Shown: positions 46,867 through 55,472 of the stretch, piece by piece
Layout: every line of letters begins with the position of its first letter
Position numbering within the stretch: position 1 is the first letter of the stretch
DNA from: Pseudomonas nitroreducens
GTDB lineage: Bacteria; Pseudomonadota; Gammaproteobacteria; Pseudomonadales; Pseudomonadaceae
Assembly (NCBI RefSeq): GCF_024170165.1
Contig: NZ_JALJXP010000017.1
Location: forward strand, 1 to 64,000
Length of the DNA stretch: 64,000 bases
Direction of reading: 5' to 3'
Made by a program: the position numbers and the translations under genes
Notes under the pieces: generated by a model
Seen by the model: only the letters and a program-made list of their open reading frames with translations
Databases searched by the model: none
What the model was told of the DNA's origin: nothing

Positions 46867-47607
46867 TCAGCCGACGAAGCCTTGCAGCTTCAGCTCGATG
46901 GAGCGCGGGTTCTCACCCTCGGCGATGGACAGCAGGCCCTCCATGAGCATCTCGCGGTAGCACGACTGGCGCAGCACGATGCTTTTCAGCTTGTTGCCGA
47001 TGGGCAACAGCAGCAGGTTGGCCAGGCCCACGCCGTAGATGGTGGCGACGAAGGCCACGGCGATACCGTTCCCCAGCTGACTGGGGTCGGCGAGGTTGCC
47101 CATCACGTGGATCAGGCCCATCACCGCGCCGATGATGCCGATGGTTGGCGAGTAGCCGCCCATGGCCTCGAACACCTTGGCGGCAGCCAGGTCGCGGCTT
47201 TCCTGGTTGAACAGATCGACTTCGAGGATGCTGCGGATGGCCTCGGGCTCGGTACCGTCCACCAGCAGTTGCAGACCCTTGCGCGCATAGGGGTCGCGCT
47301 CGGCGTCGGCGACGGTCTCCAGGCCCAGCAGGCCTTCCTTGCGCGCCGTCATGCTCCAGCCGACCACATGGTTGATGCCGCCGACCAGGTCCACCCTGGG
47401 CGGCAGGACCATCCAGCGCAGCATGGTCACGGCGCGCTTGAGCACCGCAACCGGGGTCTGCAGCAGTGCGGCGGCCAGGGTGCCCCCCACCACGATCAGT
47501 GCCGCCGGGCCGTTGGCCAGGGCACCGACGTGCCCGCCCTCGAGGAAGTTGCCACCGATGATGGCAACCAGCGCGAGGATCAGGCCGACCAGGCTGAGGA
47601 CATCCAT
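46867..47607 (-). CDS. motC: Flagellar stator protein MotC (MotA family)
   Basis: 246 residues with four membrane helices (about 3-22, 33-50, 145-165, 178-198) and the cytoplasmic loop carrying the conserved charged residues. Motifs GGTLAAALLQTP and PTIGIIGAVMGLIHVM are typical. The ATG overlaps the cheB stop by one base (TGATG). Confidence 0.95.
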   Translation of the reverse strand: MDVLSLVGLILALVAIIGGNFLEGGHVGALANGPAALIVVGGTLAAALLQTPVAVLKRAVTMLRWMVLPPRVDLVGGINHVVGWSMTARKEGLLGLETVADAERDPYARKGLQLLVDGTEPEAIRSILEVDLFNQESRDLAAAKVFEAMGGYSPTIGIIGAVMGLIHVMGNLADPSQLGNGIAVAFVATIYGVGLANLLLLPIGNKLKSIVLRQSCYREMLMEGLLSIAEGENPRSIELKLQGFVG

Positions 47608-48716
47608 CAGCCGCAGGCCTCGGTCAGGTGGCGGCCGATGTCGTCCAGGCTGTACACCGCGTCGGCCAGGCCGGCCTTGGCGATGGCCATGGGCATGCCG
47701 TAGATCACGCAGCTGGCTTCATCCTGCGCCCACACCTGGGCGCCGCCCTGCTTGAGCATGCGCGCGCCTTCGCGGCCGTCGGCGCCCATGCCGGTGAGCA
47801 CCACCGCGAGGACCTTGTCGCCATAGGCCTTGGACGCGGAACCGAAGGTCACGTCGACACAGGGTTTGTAGTTCAGGCGCTCGTCACCGGGCAGGATGCG
47901 GATCGCACCGCGGGCGTCGACCATCATCTGCTTGCCGCCGGGGGCCAGCAGGGCCACGCCGGGACGCAGGATGTCGCCATCCTCGGCTTCCTTGACGGTG
48001 ATCCTGCACAGCTTGTCCAGGCGCTCGGCAAAAGCCTTGGTGAAGGCCGCCGGCATGTGCTGGATCAGCACCAGCGGTGCGGGGAAGTTGGCAGGCAGCT
48101 GGGTCAGGACCCGCTGCAGCGCCACCGGCCCACCGGTCGAAGTGCCGATGGCTACCAGCCGGTAGGGCTTACGCTTTGGGGCGGCGGAAGTCGCCGGGGC
48201 CGGCGCGTGACTGGCGCCCGACGAAGCGGGAGCGGCCGGGCGCGCACTGCTGGCGGCGGGAGTCGAGGCGGGAGCGGCCGGGCTCGACGAGTACGAAGAG
48301 TACGCGGCGAAGCGGCGGTTGCTCTTGGCGATGGTGTGGACCTTCTCGCACAGCAGCTGGCGGACCTTGTCCGGGTTGCGCGAGATGTCCTCGAAATTCT
48401 TCGGCAGGTAGTCGACGGCGCCGGCGTCCAGCGCGTCCAGGGTCACCCGCGCGCCCTCGTGGGTCAGCGAGGAGAACATCAGGACCGGCGTCGGGCAGCG
48501 CTGCATGATGGTCCGCACGGCGGTAATGCCGTCCATCAGCGGCATCTCGTAGTCCATGGTGATCACGTCGGGCTTGAGCGCCAGCGCCTGATCGATCGCC
48601 TCGCGGCCATTGGTTGCCGTGCCGACCACCTGGATCTGCGGGTCAGCCGAAAGAATCTCCGAGACGCGGCGGCGGAAGAACCCCGAATCGTCCACCACCA
48701 GGACTTTGACAGCCAT
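47607..48716 (-). CDS. cheB: Chemotaxis response regulator methylesterase CheB
   Basis: 369 residues. Receiver domain with Asp9/Asp10 and phospho-acceptor Asp55 ([11 protein letters not shown]); a long Ser/Ala/Pro linker (about 138-182), then the methylesterase with the triad Ser193 (GTSTGG), His220 (LIQHMP) and Asp313 (GMGADG). It removes methyl groups and deamidates receptors. ATG 48716 has AGGAG five bases upstream; a GTG two codons earlier overlaps that site and is rejected. Confidence 0.95.
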   Translation of the reverse strand: MAVKVLVVDDSGFFRRRVSEILSADPQIQVVGTATNGREAIDQALALKPDVITMDYEMPLMDGITAVRTIMQRCPTPVLMFSSLTHEGARVTLDALDAGAVDYLPKNFEDISRNPDKVRQLLCEKVHTIAKSNRRFAAYSSYSSSPAAPASTPAASSARPAAPASSGASHAPAPATSAAPKRKPYRLVAIGTSTGGPVALQRVLTQLPANFPAPLVLIQHMPAAFTKAFAERLDKLCRITVKEAEDGDILRPGVALLAPGGKQMMVDARGAIRILPGDERLNYKPCVDVTFGSASKAYGDKVLAVVLTGMGADGREGARMLKQGGAQVWAQDEASCVIYGMPMAIAKAGLADAVYSLDDIGRHLTEACG

Positions 48717-48749
48717 AGACACTCCTGAAAAAAACTTCTTCCATCACAC

Positions 48750-48771
48750 GGGCGGGCCCTGCGGCCCGCCC
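48750..48771 (-). other. Strong hairpin between cheA and cheB
   Basis: GGGCGGGCC-gcag-GGCCCGCCC on the minus strand, perfect 9-bp arms, starting eight bases after the cheA stop. A TTTTTTT run follows only after about 20 further bases, so it is not a classical terminator. It may protect the cheYZA message or reduce cheB expression. Confidence 0.6.
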
Positions 48772-48778
48772 ATGGCGG

Positions 48779-51004
48779 TCAGATACGACGGGCGTAGCGC
48801 TTGAGCATGCTCGGCACGTCGAGGATCAGCGCAATGCGCCCGTCCCCGGTAATGGTCGCCCCCGCCATGCCCGGCGTGCCCTGCAGCATCTTGCCCAGCG
48901 GCTTGATCACCACCTCTTCCTGGCCCACCAGCTGGTCGACCACGAAGCCGATGCGCTGGGTGCCCACGGAGAGGATCACCACGTGGCCCTCACCCGGCTC
49001 GTCATACTGCGCGCCCGGCACCAGCCAGCGCTTGAGGTAGAACAGCGGCAGGGCCTTGTCGCGGACGATCACCACTTCCTGGCCGTCGACCACGTTGGTA
49101 TTCGACAGGTCGAGGTGGAAGATCTCGTTGACGTTGACCAGCGGGAAGGCGAAGGCCTGGTTGCCCAGCATCACCATCAGGGTCGGCATGATCGCCAGGG
49201 TCAGCGGGACCTTGATGACGATCTTCGAGCCCTGGCCCTTGGTCGAGTAGATGTTGATGATGCCGTTGAGCTGGGAAATCTTGGTCTTCACCACGTCCAT
49301 GCCGACACCACGGCCGGAGACGTCGGAAATCTCGGTCTTGGTCGAGAAGCCCGGGGCGAAGATCAGGTTGTAGCAGTCGGACTCGGACAGGCGATCGGCC
49401 GCGTCCTTGTCCAGCAGGCCCTTCTCCACGGCCTTGGCGCGCAGGATGTCCGGGTCCATGCCTTTGCCGTCGTCGGAGATCGACAGCAGGATGTGGTCGC
49501 CTTCCTGCTCGGCGGACAGCACCACTTTGCCCGAACGCGATTTGCCGGCGGCCTCGCGCTCGTCGGGGCCTTCGATGCCATGGTCAACCGCGTTGCGCAC
49601 CAGGTGCACCAGCGGGTCGGCCAGGGCTTCGACCAGGTTCTTGTCCAGGTCGGTCTCTTCGCCGATCAGCTCGAGGTTGATCTCTTTCTTCAGATTGCGC
49701 GCCAGGTCGCGGACCTGCCGCGGGAAGCGGCCGAAGACCTTCTTGATCGGCTGCATGCGGGTCTTCATGACCGACGACTGCAGGTCGGCGGTGACCACGT
49801 CGAGGTTGGAGACGGCCTTGGCCATCGCCTCGTCGCCGCTGTTCAGGCCCAGGCGCACCAGACGGTTACGCACCAGCACCAGTTCGCCGACCATGTTCAT
49901 GATCTCGTCCAGGCGGGCGGTGTCCACGCGCACGGTGGTTTCCGCTTCGTTGGCCGGTTTCTCCGCAGCGGCAGCGGCGGGCTTGGCAGCAGCGGCAGGC
50001 TTGGCAGCTGCCGGCGCCGGAGCAGCGGCGGGCTTGGGCGCAGGCGCAGCAGCCGCCTTGGGCTGGGCGGCCACCACCGGCTCTTCCTTCGCGCCGGTGA
50101 ACTGGCCCTTGCCGTGCAGCTCGTCGAGCAGCTTCTCGAATTCGTCGTCGGTGATGTTGTCGTCGCCGCCGGCAGCCGGAGCTTCCTCGGGCTTGACCTC
50201 GGCAGCAGCAGCCTCGACGGGAGCGGCGGCTTCTTCCTTCGCACCGGTGAACTGGCCCTTGCCGTGCAGCTGGTCGAGCAGCGCTTCGAACTCGTCGTCG
50301 CTGATCTCGTCGCCAGCGCCCGCGGCGGGCGCTTCGGCAACGGGTGCCGGAGCCGCGCTGACGGGCTCCTTGGCAGCAGCGCTGAACTGGCCCTTGCCGT
50401 GCAGCTGGTCGAGCAGCGCTTCGAATTCGTCGTCGGTGATGTCGTCGCCACCACTGCCAACCGGCGCGACAGGCGCCTCGGCGGTGGGTTCAAGGGCATC
50501 CATCAGCTTCTCGAACTCGGCATCGGTGATGTCGCCATAGGCGGCCGCAGCGACCGGAGCCTCTTCCACGACCGGCTCGACTGCAGCCGGAGCGGGGGCT
50601 TCGGCAGGAGCGGCGTTCGGGTCGGCCAGACGCGACAGCGCCGCCAGCAGCTCGGGAGTGGCCGGCGTCGGTTCCTCGGCGTCACGCACCTGCTGGAACA
50701 TGACGTTGACGGTATCCAGCGCCTGCAGCATCACGTCCATCAGCTCGGCATCCACGCGGCGTTCGCCCTTGCGCAGCATGTCGAAGACGTTTTCGGCGAT
50801 GTGGCAGCACTCCACCAGCGCATTCAGCTGGAGGAAGCCGGCACCACCTTTGACGGTATGGAACCCACGGAAGATTGCATTGAGCAGGTCCATGTCATCC
50901 GGGCGGCTTTCCAGCTCGACCAGTTGTTCGGACAGTAGCTCGAGAATCTCGCCGGCCTCCACCAGGAAGTCCTGGAGGATTTCGTCATCGGCGTCGAAGC
51001 TCAT
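48779..51004 (-). CDS. cheA: Chemotaxis histidine kinase CheA
   Basis: 741 residues. P1 phosphotransfer domain with His49 (FHTVKGGAGF); a very long Ala/Pro/Glu linker (120-352) with four copies of an acidic motif (DITDDEFEALLDQLHGKG type); P3 dimerisation helices (about 355-420); P4 ATPase with VRNAVDHGIE, DDGKGMD and GRGVGMDVV boxes; C-terminal CheW-like P5. I see no obvious P2 CheY-binding domain: the acidic repeats occupy its place. The repeats resemble the LID region that contacts ParP in Vibrio. Follows cheZ by 31 bases. Confidence 0.95.
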   Translation of the reverse strand: MSFDADDEILQDFLVEAGEILELLSEQLVELESRPDDMDLLNAIFRGFHTVKGGAGFLQLNALVECCHIAENVFDMLRKGERRVDAELMDVMLQALDTVNVMFQQVRDAEEPTPATPELLAALSRLADPNAAPAEAPAPAAVEPVVEEAPVAAAAYGDITDAEFEKLMDALEPTAEAPVAPVGSGGDDITDDEFEALLDQLHGKGQFSAAAKEPVSAAPAPVAEAPAAGAGDEISDDEFEALLDQLHGKGQFTGAKEEAAAPVEAAAAEVKPEEAPAAGGDDNITDDEFEKLLDELHGKGQFTGAKEEPVVAAQPKAAAAPAPKPAAAPAPAAAKPAAAAKPAAAAAEKPANEAETTVRVDTARLDEIMNMVGELVLVRNRLVRLGLNSGDEAMAKAVSNLDVVTADLQSSVMKTRMQPIKKVFGRFPRQVRDLARNLKKEINLELIGEETDLDKNLVEALADPLVHLVRNAVDHGIEGPDEREAAGKSRSGKVVLSAEQEGDHILLSISDDGKGMDPDILRAKAVEKGLLDKDAADRLSESDCYNLIFAPGFSTKTEISDVSGRGVGMDVVKTKISQLNGIINIYSTKGQGSKIVIKVPLTLAIMPTLMVMLGNQAFAFPLVNVNEIFHLDLSNTNVVDGQEVVIVRDKALPLFYLKRWLVPGAQYDEPGEGHVVILSVGTQRIGFVVDQLVGQEEVVIKPLGKMLQGTPGMAGATITGDGRIALILDVPSMLKRYARRI
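50099..50533 (-). repeat. Four-copy repeat within the CheA linker
   Basis: Copies encode residues 158-171, 188-207, 233-252 and 283-302. Three end in LHGKGQF and are almost identical at the DNA level over about 55 bases (50099-50158, 50249-50308, 50384-50443); the first (50492-50533, DITDAEFEKLMDAL) is diverged. Confidence 0.9.
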
Positions 51005-51035
51005 TCGGTGCTCCCTCTACAGCGTCAGCGGACGC

Positions 51036-51818
51036 TTAAAAACCAAGGCTGGACAACAGGTCATCGACATCGTCCTGACCGGATACGACGTCCTTTCTTG
51101 TATCGGCAGCAATCTGCGGACCTTCACCCTTGGACGATCTTTCTTTTTCCACCGCGTCGCGCATGCTCTCGTGGTCATGCTCGATGCCGGCGTAGCGATC
51201 GACCTGCCCCGCCATCCAGACCAGCTTCACCAGGTTCGACTCGACCTCGGTCACCAGCTTGGTGACGCGCTTGATCACTTGCCCGGTAAGGTCCTGGAAG
51301 TCCTGCGCGAGCAGGATGTCGTTCAGGTGCGCGGAAAGTTTGCGGCTGTCCTGGGCACTGATGTAGAGGAACTGCTCGACACGCTTGGCCAGGTCACGGA
51401 AGGCCTCGGGGCCCAGCTCGCGACGCATGAAACGCGACCAGTCTTCCTGCAGCTCCTTGGCCTGGGTCTCGATGTGCATGACCACCGGGGTGCACTCTTC
51501 CACCAGGTCCATGGTGCGATTGGCCGCTTTCTCGGTCATCGTCACCACATAGGACAGGCGGTCGGTCGCGTCGGCAATCTGCGAGACTTCCTGGGCGCGC
51601 GGCGAGCTGGGGTCGATCTGGAAGTTGACGATGGCGTTGTGCAGCTCACGGGTGAGTTTCCCCACCTCCTGGTAGAGCCCGCGATCGCGCGCCTGGTTGA
51701 GCTCGGAGATCAGCTGCACGGCGGTCTGTACGTCGCCCTGCTCGAGGCAGTCGACCAATTCGCGCGCGTGTTTTTTCAGGGTCGACTCGAAGTCACCCGC
51801 GGATTCGTTGAAATCCAT
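51036..51818 (-). CDS. cheZ: CheY-P phosphatase CheZ
   Basis: 260 residues, a long four-helix hairpin protein. The catalytic DxxxQ is Asp176-Gln180 in AQDFQDLTGQV, and the C-terminal CheY-binding helix is DDVDDLLSSLGF. It dephosphorylates CheY-P. Stop-to-start gap of 19 bases from cheY. Confidence 0.95.
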   Translation of the reverse strand: MDFNESAGDFESTLKKHARELVDCLEQGDVQTAVQLISELNQARDRGLYQEVGKLTRELHNAIVNFQIDPSSPRAQEVSQIADATDRLSYVVTMTEKAANRTMDLVEECTPVVMHIETQAKELQEDWSRFMRRELGPEAFRDLAKRVEQFLYISAQDSRKLSAHLNDILLAQDFQDLTGQVIKRVTKLVTEVESNLVKLVWMAGQVDRYAGIEHDHESMRDAVEKERSSKGEGPQIAADTRKDVVSGQDDVDDLLSSLGF

Positions 51819-51837
51819 GACGCCCTCTTGGTCAGCC

Positions 51838-52212
51838 TCAGCTGCCGACCCGCTCGAAAATCTTCTCGATCTTTTCTTTCAGCACCTGAGCGGTGAAAGG
51901 CTTGACCACATAGCCGTTGACCCCGGCCTGGGCCGCTTCGATGATCTGGTCGCGCTTGGCTTCGGCGGTGACCATCAATACCGGCAGGTGCTTCAGACGC
52001 TCGTCGGCGCGGACCGCACGCAGCAGGTCGATGCCGGTCATGCCGGGCATGTTCCAGTCGGTAACGAGGAAGTCGAAGTTGCCACTGTGCAGCATCGGCA
52101 GCGCAGTGGTGCCGTCGTCGGCTTCTGCGGTGTTGGTGAACCCCAGGTCCCGCAGGAGGTTCTTGATGATGCGCCTCATCGTGGAAAAGTCGTCCACGAT
52201 GAGAATTTTCAT
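51838..52212 (-). CDS. cheY: Chemotaxis response regulator CheY
   Basis: 124 residues. Asp7/Asp8 and the phospho-acceptor Asp52 ([11 protein letters not shown]), Thr82 region (MVTAEA) and Lys104 (VVKPF) are intact. CheY-P binds FliM and FliN. ATG 52212 gives the standard MKILIVDD N-terminus; an 11-residue longer frame is possible but unlike the family. First gene of the chemotaxis run, 197 bases after fliA; I did not find a convincing sigma-28 site in that gap. Confidence 0.96.
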   Translation of the reverse strand: MKILIVDDFSTMRRIIKNLLRDLGFTNTAEADDGTTALPMLHSGNFDFLVTDWNMPGMTGIDLLRAVRADERLKHLPVLMVTAEAKRDQIIEAAQAGVNGYVVKPFTAQVLKEKIEKIFERVGS

Positions 52213-52409
52213 GTTCTTGTCCAAACCTGCCTCCATCGATACCAAACGCGCCCTGGCGGGCGTGCCGTCAATTCATCGAGCGTCGTGCGCTCTTCGCTGT
52301 GGGCGCGTCAAAGGAACGTCACCCAAGAATTCGTAAGCCTATAACTTGCCTAAGGAAAATCCCTTCAGCACTGCCTCTCAGGAGCAGCCGACGCGAAACT
52401 ACCCGATGC

Positions 52410-53159
52410 TCAGCGAGCGCGCCACTCCGCCAAGCGCGAACGCAGGCGCGCGGCGCACTGGCTGTGCAGCTGGCTGACGCGGGATTCGCTGACGCCCAGC
52501 ACTTCGCCGATCTCCTTGAGGTTGAGTTCCTCGTCGTAGTACAGCGCCAGCACCAGTCGCTCACGCTCGGGCAACTTGGTGATGGCGTCGGCCAGGGCCG
52601 CCTGGAAGCGCTCGTCTTCCAGGCCGTGGGATGGCTCGTTGTCGTGGTGCGAAGCGTCTTCGGCGAAGCCGCCGCCCTGGTCGCCGTCCTGCAACATGTC
52701 ATCGAAGCTGTACAGTCGGCTGCCCTGGGTGTCGCTGAGGATGCCGTAATAATCTTCGAGGCTCATATTGAGTTCGGCAGCAACCTCCTGATCTTTAGCG
52801 TCGCGTCCGGTGCGCGCTTCGACGGCACGGATGGCGTCGCTGACCATGCGGGTGTTGCGGTGGACCGAACGCGGGGCCCAGTCGCCCTTGCGCACCTCGT
52901 CGAGCATGGCGCCGCGGATGCGGATGCCGGCGTAGGTTTCGAAGCTCGCGCCCTTGCCCTGGTCGTATTTCTTCGCAGCCTCCAGCAGGCCGATCATGCC
53001 GGCCTGCATCAGGTCCTCCACCTGCACGCTGGCCGGCAGACGGCCGAGCAGGTGGTAGGCGATGCGCTTCACCAGCGGGGCGTGTTTCTGGATCAGCAGT
53101 TCCTGGGAGTTGTGCGCCTGTGCCTTGCTGTACATACGCGCTCCGGAGGCCGCGGTCAT
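52410..53159 (-). CDS. fliA: Flagellar sigma factor FliA (sigma-28)
   Basis: 249 residues from an ATG that overlaps the fleN stop (ATGA). Region 2 (KHAPLVKRIAYHLLGRLP, DLMQAGMIGLLEAAKKYD) and region 4 helix-turn-helix (LKEIGEVLGVSESRVSQL) are clear. It transcribes late flagellar and chemotaxis genes, presumably including the promoter at 40456-40482 in this window. A second ATG eight codons in (53135) has a better Shine-Dalgarno (GGAG, five-base spacing) and could be the main start. Confidence 0.95.
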   Translation of the reverse strand: MTAASGARMYSKAQAHNSQELLIQKHAPLVKRIAYHLLGRLPASVQVEDLMQAGMIGLLEAAKKYDQGKGASFETYAGIRIRGAMLDEVRKGDWAPRSVHRNTRMVSDAIRAVEARTGRDAKDQEVAAELNMSLEDYYGILSDTQGSRLYSFDDMLQDGDQGGGFAEDASHHDNEPSHGLEDERFQAALADAITKLPERERLVLALYYDEELNLKEIGEVLGVSESRVSQLHSQCAARLRSRLAEWRAR

Positions 53160-53983
53160 ACGGCCGAACCCGTGGGATGTTGCACCAGGCGCTCGACGAA
53201 GAACTCCAGGTGCCCTCGTGGGTTGGCCGGCAGCGGCCAGCTGTCGACCTTCTGCGCCACCGCACGGAAGGCCAGGGAAGCCTTGCTGCGCGGGAACGCC
53301 TCATACACCGAACGCTGCTTCTGCACGGCCTTGCGCACCGACTCGTCGTAGGGAATGGCGCCGACGTACTGCAGCGCCACGTCCAGGAAACGGTCGGTGA
53401 CCTTGGTCAGCTTGGCGAACAGGTTGCGGCCCTCCTGGGGGCTGTGGGCCATGTTCGCCAGCACGCGGAAACGCGTCATGCCGTAATCGCGGTTGAGCAG
53501 CTTGATCAAAGCATAGGCATCGGTGATGGACGTGGGTTCATCGCAGACGACCAGCAGCACTTCCTGGGCGGCACGCACGAAGCTCACCACCGAGTCGCCG
53601 ATGCCGGCGGCGGTGTCCACCACCAGCACGTCGATGTTGTCGCTGATGTCGCTGAAGGCCTGGATCAGGCCGGCGTGCTGCATCGGCGTGAGGTGCACCA
53701 TGCTCTGGGTGCCCGAGGCCGCCGGGACGATGCGAATGCCGCCGGGGCCCTGGAGGATCACGTCACGCAGGTCGCATTCGCCTTCGATGACGTCGGCCAG
53801 CGTGCGCTTGGGCGACAGTCCCAGCAGCACGTCGACGTTGGCCAGGCCCAGGTCGGCATCCAGCAGCATGACGCGGCGGCCGAGATCGGCCAGCGCCAGC
53901 GACAGATTCACCGACACGTTGGTCTTGCCCACGCCACCCTTGCCACCGGTGACTGCGATTACCTGAACGGGATGCATACCCAT
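53156..53983 (-). CDS. fleN: Flagellar number regulator FleN (FlhG)
   Basis: 275 residues, MinD/ParA-like ATPase: GGKGGVGKT (13-21), LDADLGLANVD and VVDTAAGIGD. It antagonises FleQ and restricts the cell to one polar flagellum. ATG 53983 has AAGG upstream; a second ATG two codons on is possible. It follows flhF after a 163-base gap holding only a short hairpin (54068-54092). Confidence 0.95.
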   Translation of the reverse strand: MGMHPVQVIAVTGGKGGVGKTNVSVNLSLALADLGRRVMLLDADLGLANVDVLLGLSPKRTLADVIEGECDLRDVILQGPGGIRIVPAASGTQSMVHLTPMQHAGLIQAFSDISDNIDVLVVDTAAGIGDSVVSFVRAAQEVLLVVCDEPTSITDAYALIKLLNRDYGMTRFRVLANMAHSPQEGRNLFAKLTKVTDRFLDVALQYVGAIPYDESVRKAVQKQRSVYEAFPRSKASLAFRAVAQKVDSWPLPANPRGHLEFFVERLVQHPTGSAV

Positions 53984-54146
53984 ATCAATACCTTGTCTCG
54001 TCGTTCGACCGTCACGCATCGGCGTTTCGGCTAATCCGGCTGCAGTGCTCCACCGCCTCCGGCGCTCGCGGATCTGCTAACAGAGCATCCGCATCGCTTG
54101 GGCAGCCCAACCGGCCGCCCCACGCCCCACCCGGGGCTCACAATCT

Positions 54147-55457
54147 TCAGCTGGCGCGACGCACCGGCTGCTGGTAAAGGCCGGCGAACATGTCCGCCAT
54201 GGCATCCTCGCAGGGCTCTTCGGGCGACTGCAGGCTCACCGCACGGCTGACCAGTTGGTGCGCGCGTGCCACATGCAGGTCATCCGGGATCTTCGGCCCG
54301 TCAGCCAGATAGGCTACCGGTAGATGCTGGCTGATAGCCAGAGCCAGAGCTTCGCCGAGGCTTCCCGCTTCGTCCAGCTTGGTCAGGATGCACCCGGCCA
54401 GCCCACAGGAACGATAGTTCTGCCAGGCGGACTTGAGCACCTGGCTCTGGCTGGTCGCGGCCAGCACGAGGTAATTCTTCACGTTCAGGCTCAGCGACGA
54501 CAGCGCTTCGAGCTGCATGCGCAGTGCCGGATCGTTGGCGGGCAGGCCGGCGGTATCGATCAGCACCAGGCGCTTGCGTGCCAGCGGGGCCATGGCCTGG
54601 ATCAGCGACTGGCCCGGATCGACCAGGGTCACCGGCACGTTGAGAATGCGGCCCAGGGTCTTGATCTGCTCCTGGGCACCGATACGGAAGCTGTCCATGG
54701 ACACCAGGGCGATGCTCTGCGCGCCGTATTTCAGCACGTAGCGCGCCGCCAGCTTGGCCAGGGTGGTGGTCTTGCCCATGCCGGCCGGGCCGACCAGGGC
54801 AACCACGCCGCCCTGCTCCAGCAGGTCGATTTCCGGGGTGTTGATCGAGCGCGCCAGGTGCGCCAGCAGCATGCGCCAGGCCTGCTTCGGATCGGCGATG
54901 GAAGCCACGCGCTCCAGCAGGTTGCGCGACAGGTCGGCCGGCAGCCCCATGCGCTGCAGGCGACGCCACAGGCCGGCCTGTTTCGGACGCTGGTTCTGCA
55001 GCTGGTTCCAGGCGATGGAGCCCAGCTGCACTTCGATCAGTTCGCGCAGGCCGTTGAGTTCGAAGCGCATGGCTTCCAGCGCCTGCTGGCCGGCAGCGGC
55101 CGGCGCCGGGGCAACCGGTGCGTCCATGGCGGCGGCCAGGGTCTCGGCGGCGCTGCGACGCGGTTTCTCGGTGCCGTACATTTGACGGTCGCCGCGCACG
55201 CCATCGCTGGCACGGCTGGGAGCCGACAGATCGGCCCTGGCCTGGGCAATCTTCGCCTGGGTCTTGCGCAGCTCGGCTTCCAGTGCCGGGTTCGGCTTGC
55301 TGGCCGCTACCGGGGCCTGGTAATCCAGCGCCGCGGTCAGCTCAACGCCGCCAGCGACACGGCGATTGCCAATGATCGAAGCGTCCGGGCCCAGCTCGTC
55401 ACGGACCAGTTTCATGGCCTGACGCATATCAGCGGCGAAGAAGCGTTTTACCTGCAT
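54147..55457 (-). CDS. flhF: Polar flagellar placement GTPase FlhF
   Basis: 436 residues. N-terminal B domain with a variable Ala/Pro linker (1-130), N-domain helices and the SRP-type G domain: ALVGPAGMGKTTT (219-232), MDSFRIGAQEQIKTL, LIDTAG (299-304) and TKLDEAGSLG. It sets the polar site for flagellum assembly. ATG 55457 is preferred over a five-codon longer start. Fifteen bases after flhA. Confidence 0.95.
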   Translation of the reverse strand: MQVKRFFAADMRQAMKLVRDELGPDASIIGNRRVAGGVELTAALDYQAPVAASKPNPALEAELRKTQAKIAQARADLSAPSRASDGVRGDRQMYGTEKPRRSAAETLAAAMDAPVAPAPAAAGQQALEAMRFELNGLRELIEVQLGSIAWNQLQNQRPKQAGLWRRLQRMGLPADLSRNLLERVASIADPKQAWRMLLAHLARSINTPEIDLLEQGGVVALVGPAGMGKTTTLAKLAARYVLKYGAQSIALVSMDSFRIGAQEQIKTLGRILNVPVTLVDPGQSLIQAMAPLARKRLVLIDTAGLPANDPALRMQLEALSSLSLNVKNYLVLAATSQSQVLKSAWQNYRSCGLAGCILTKLDEAGSLGEALALAISQHLPVAYLADGPKIPDDLHVARAHQLVSRAVSLQSPEEPCEDAMADMFAGLYQQPVRRAS

Positions 55458-55472
55458 GGCCTCGGACCTCAA

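Noticed and set aside
49000-50938. Long plus-strand frame opposite cheA
   Set aside because: Antisense shadow of the CheA repeats and linker.
52213-52409. Sigma-28 promoter before cheY (GCCTATAA on the plus strand looked similar)
   Set aside because: It faces the wrong direction and lacks a TAAA at the right spacing.
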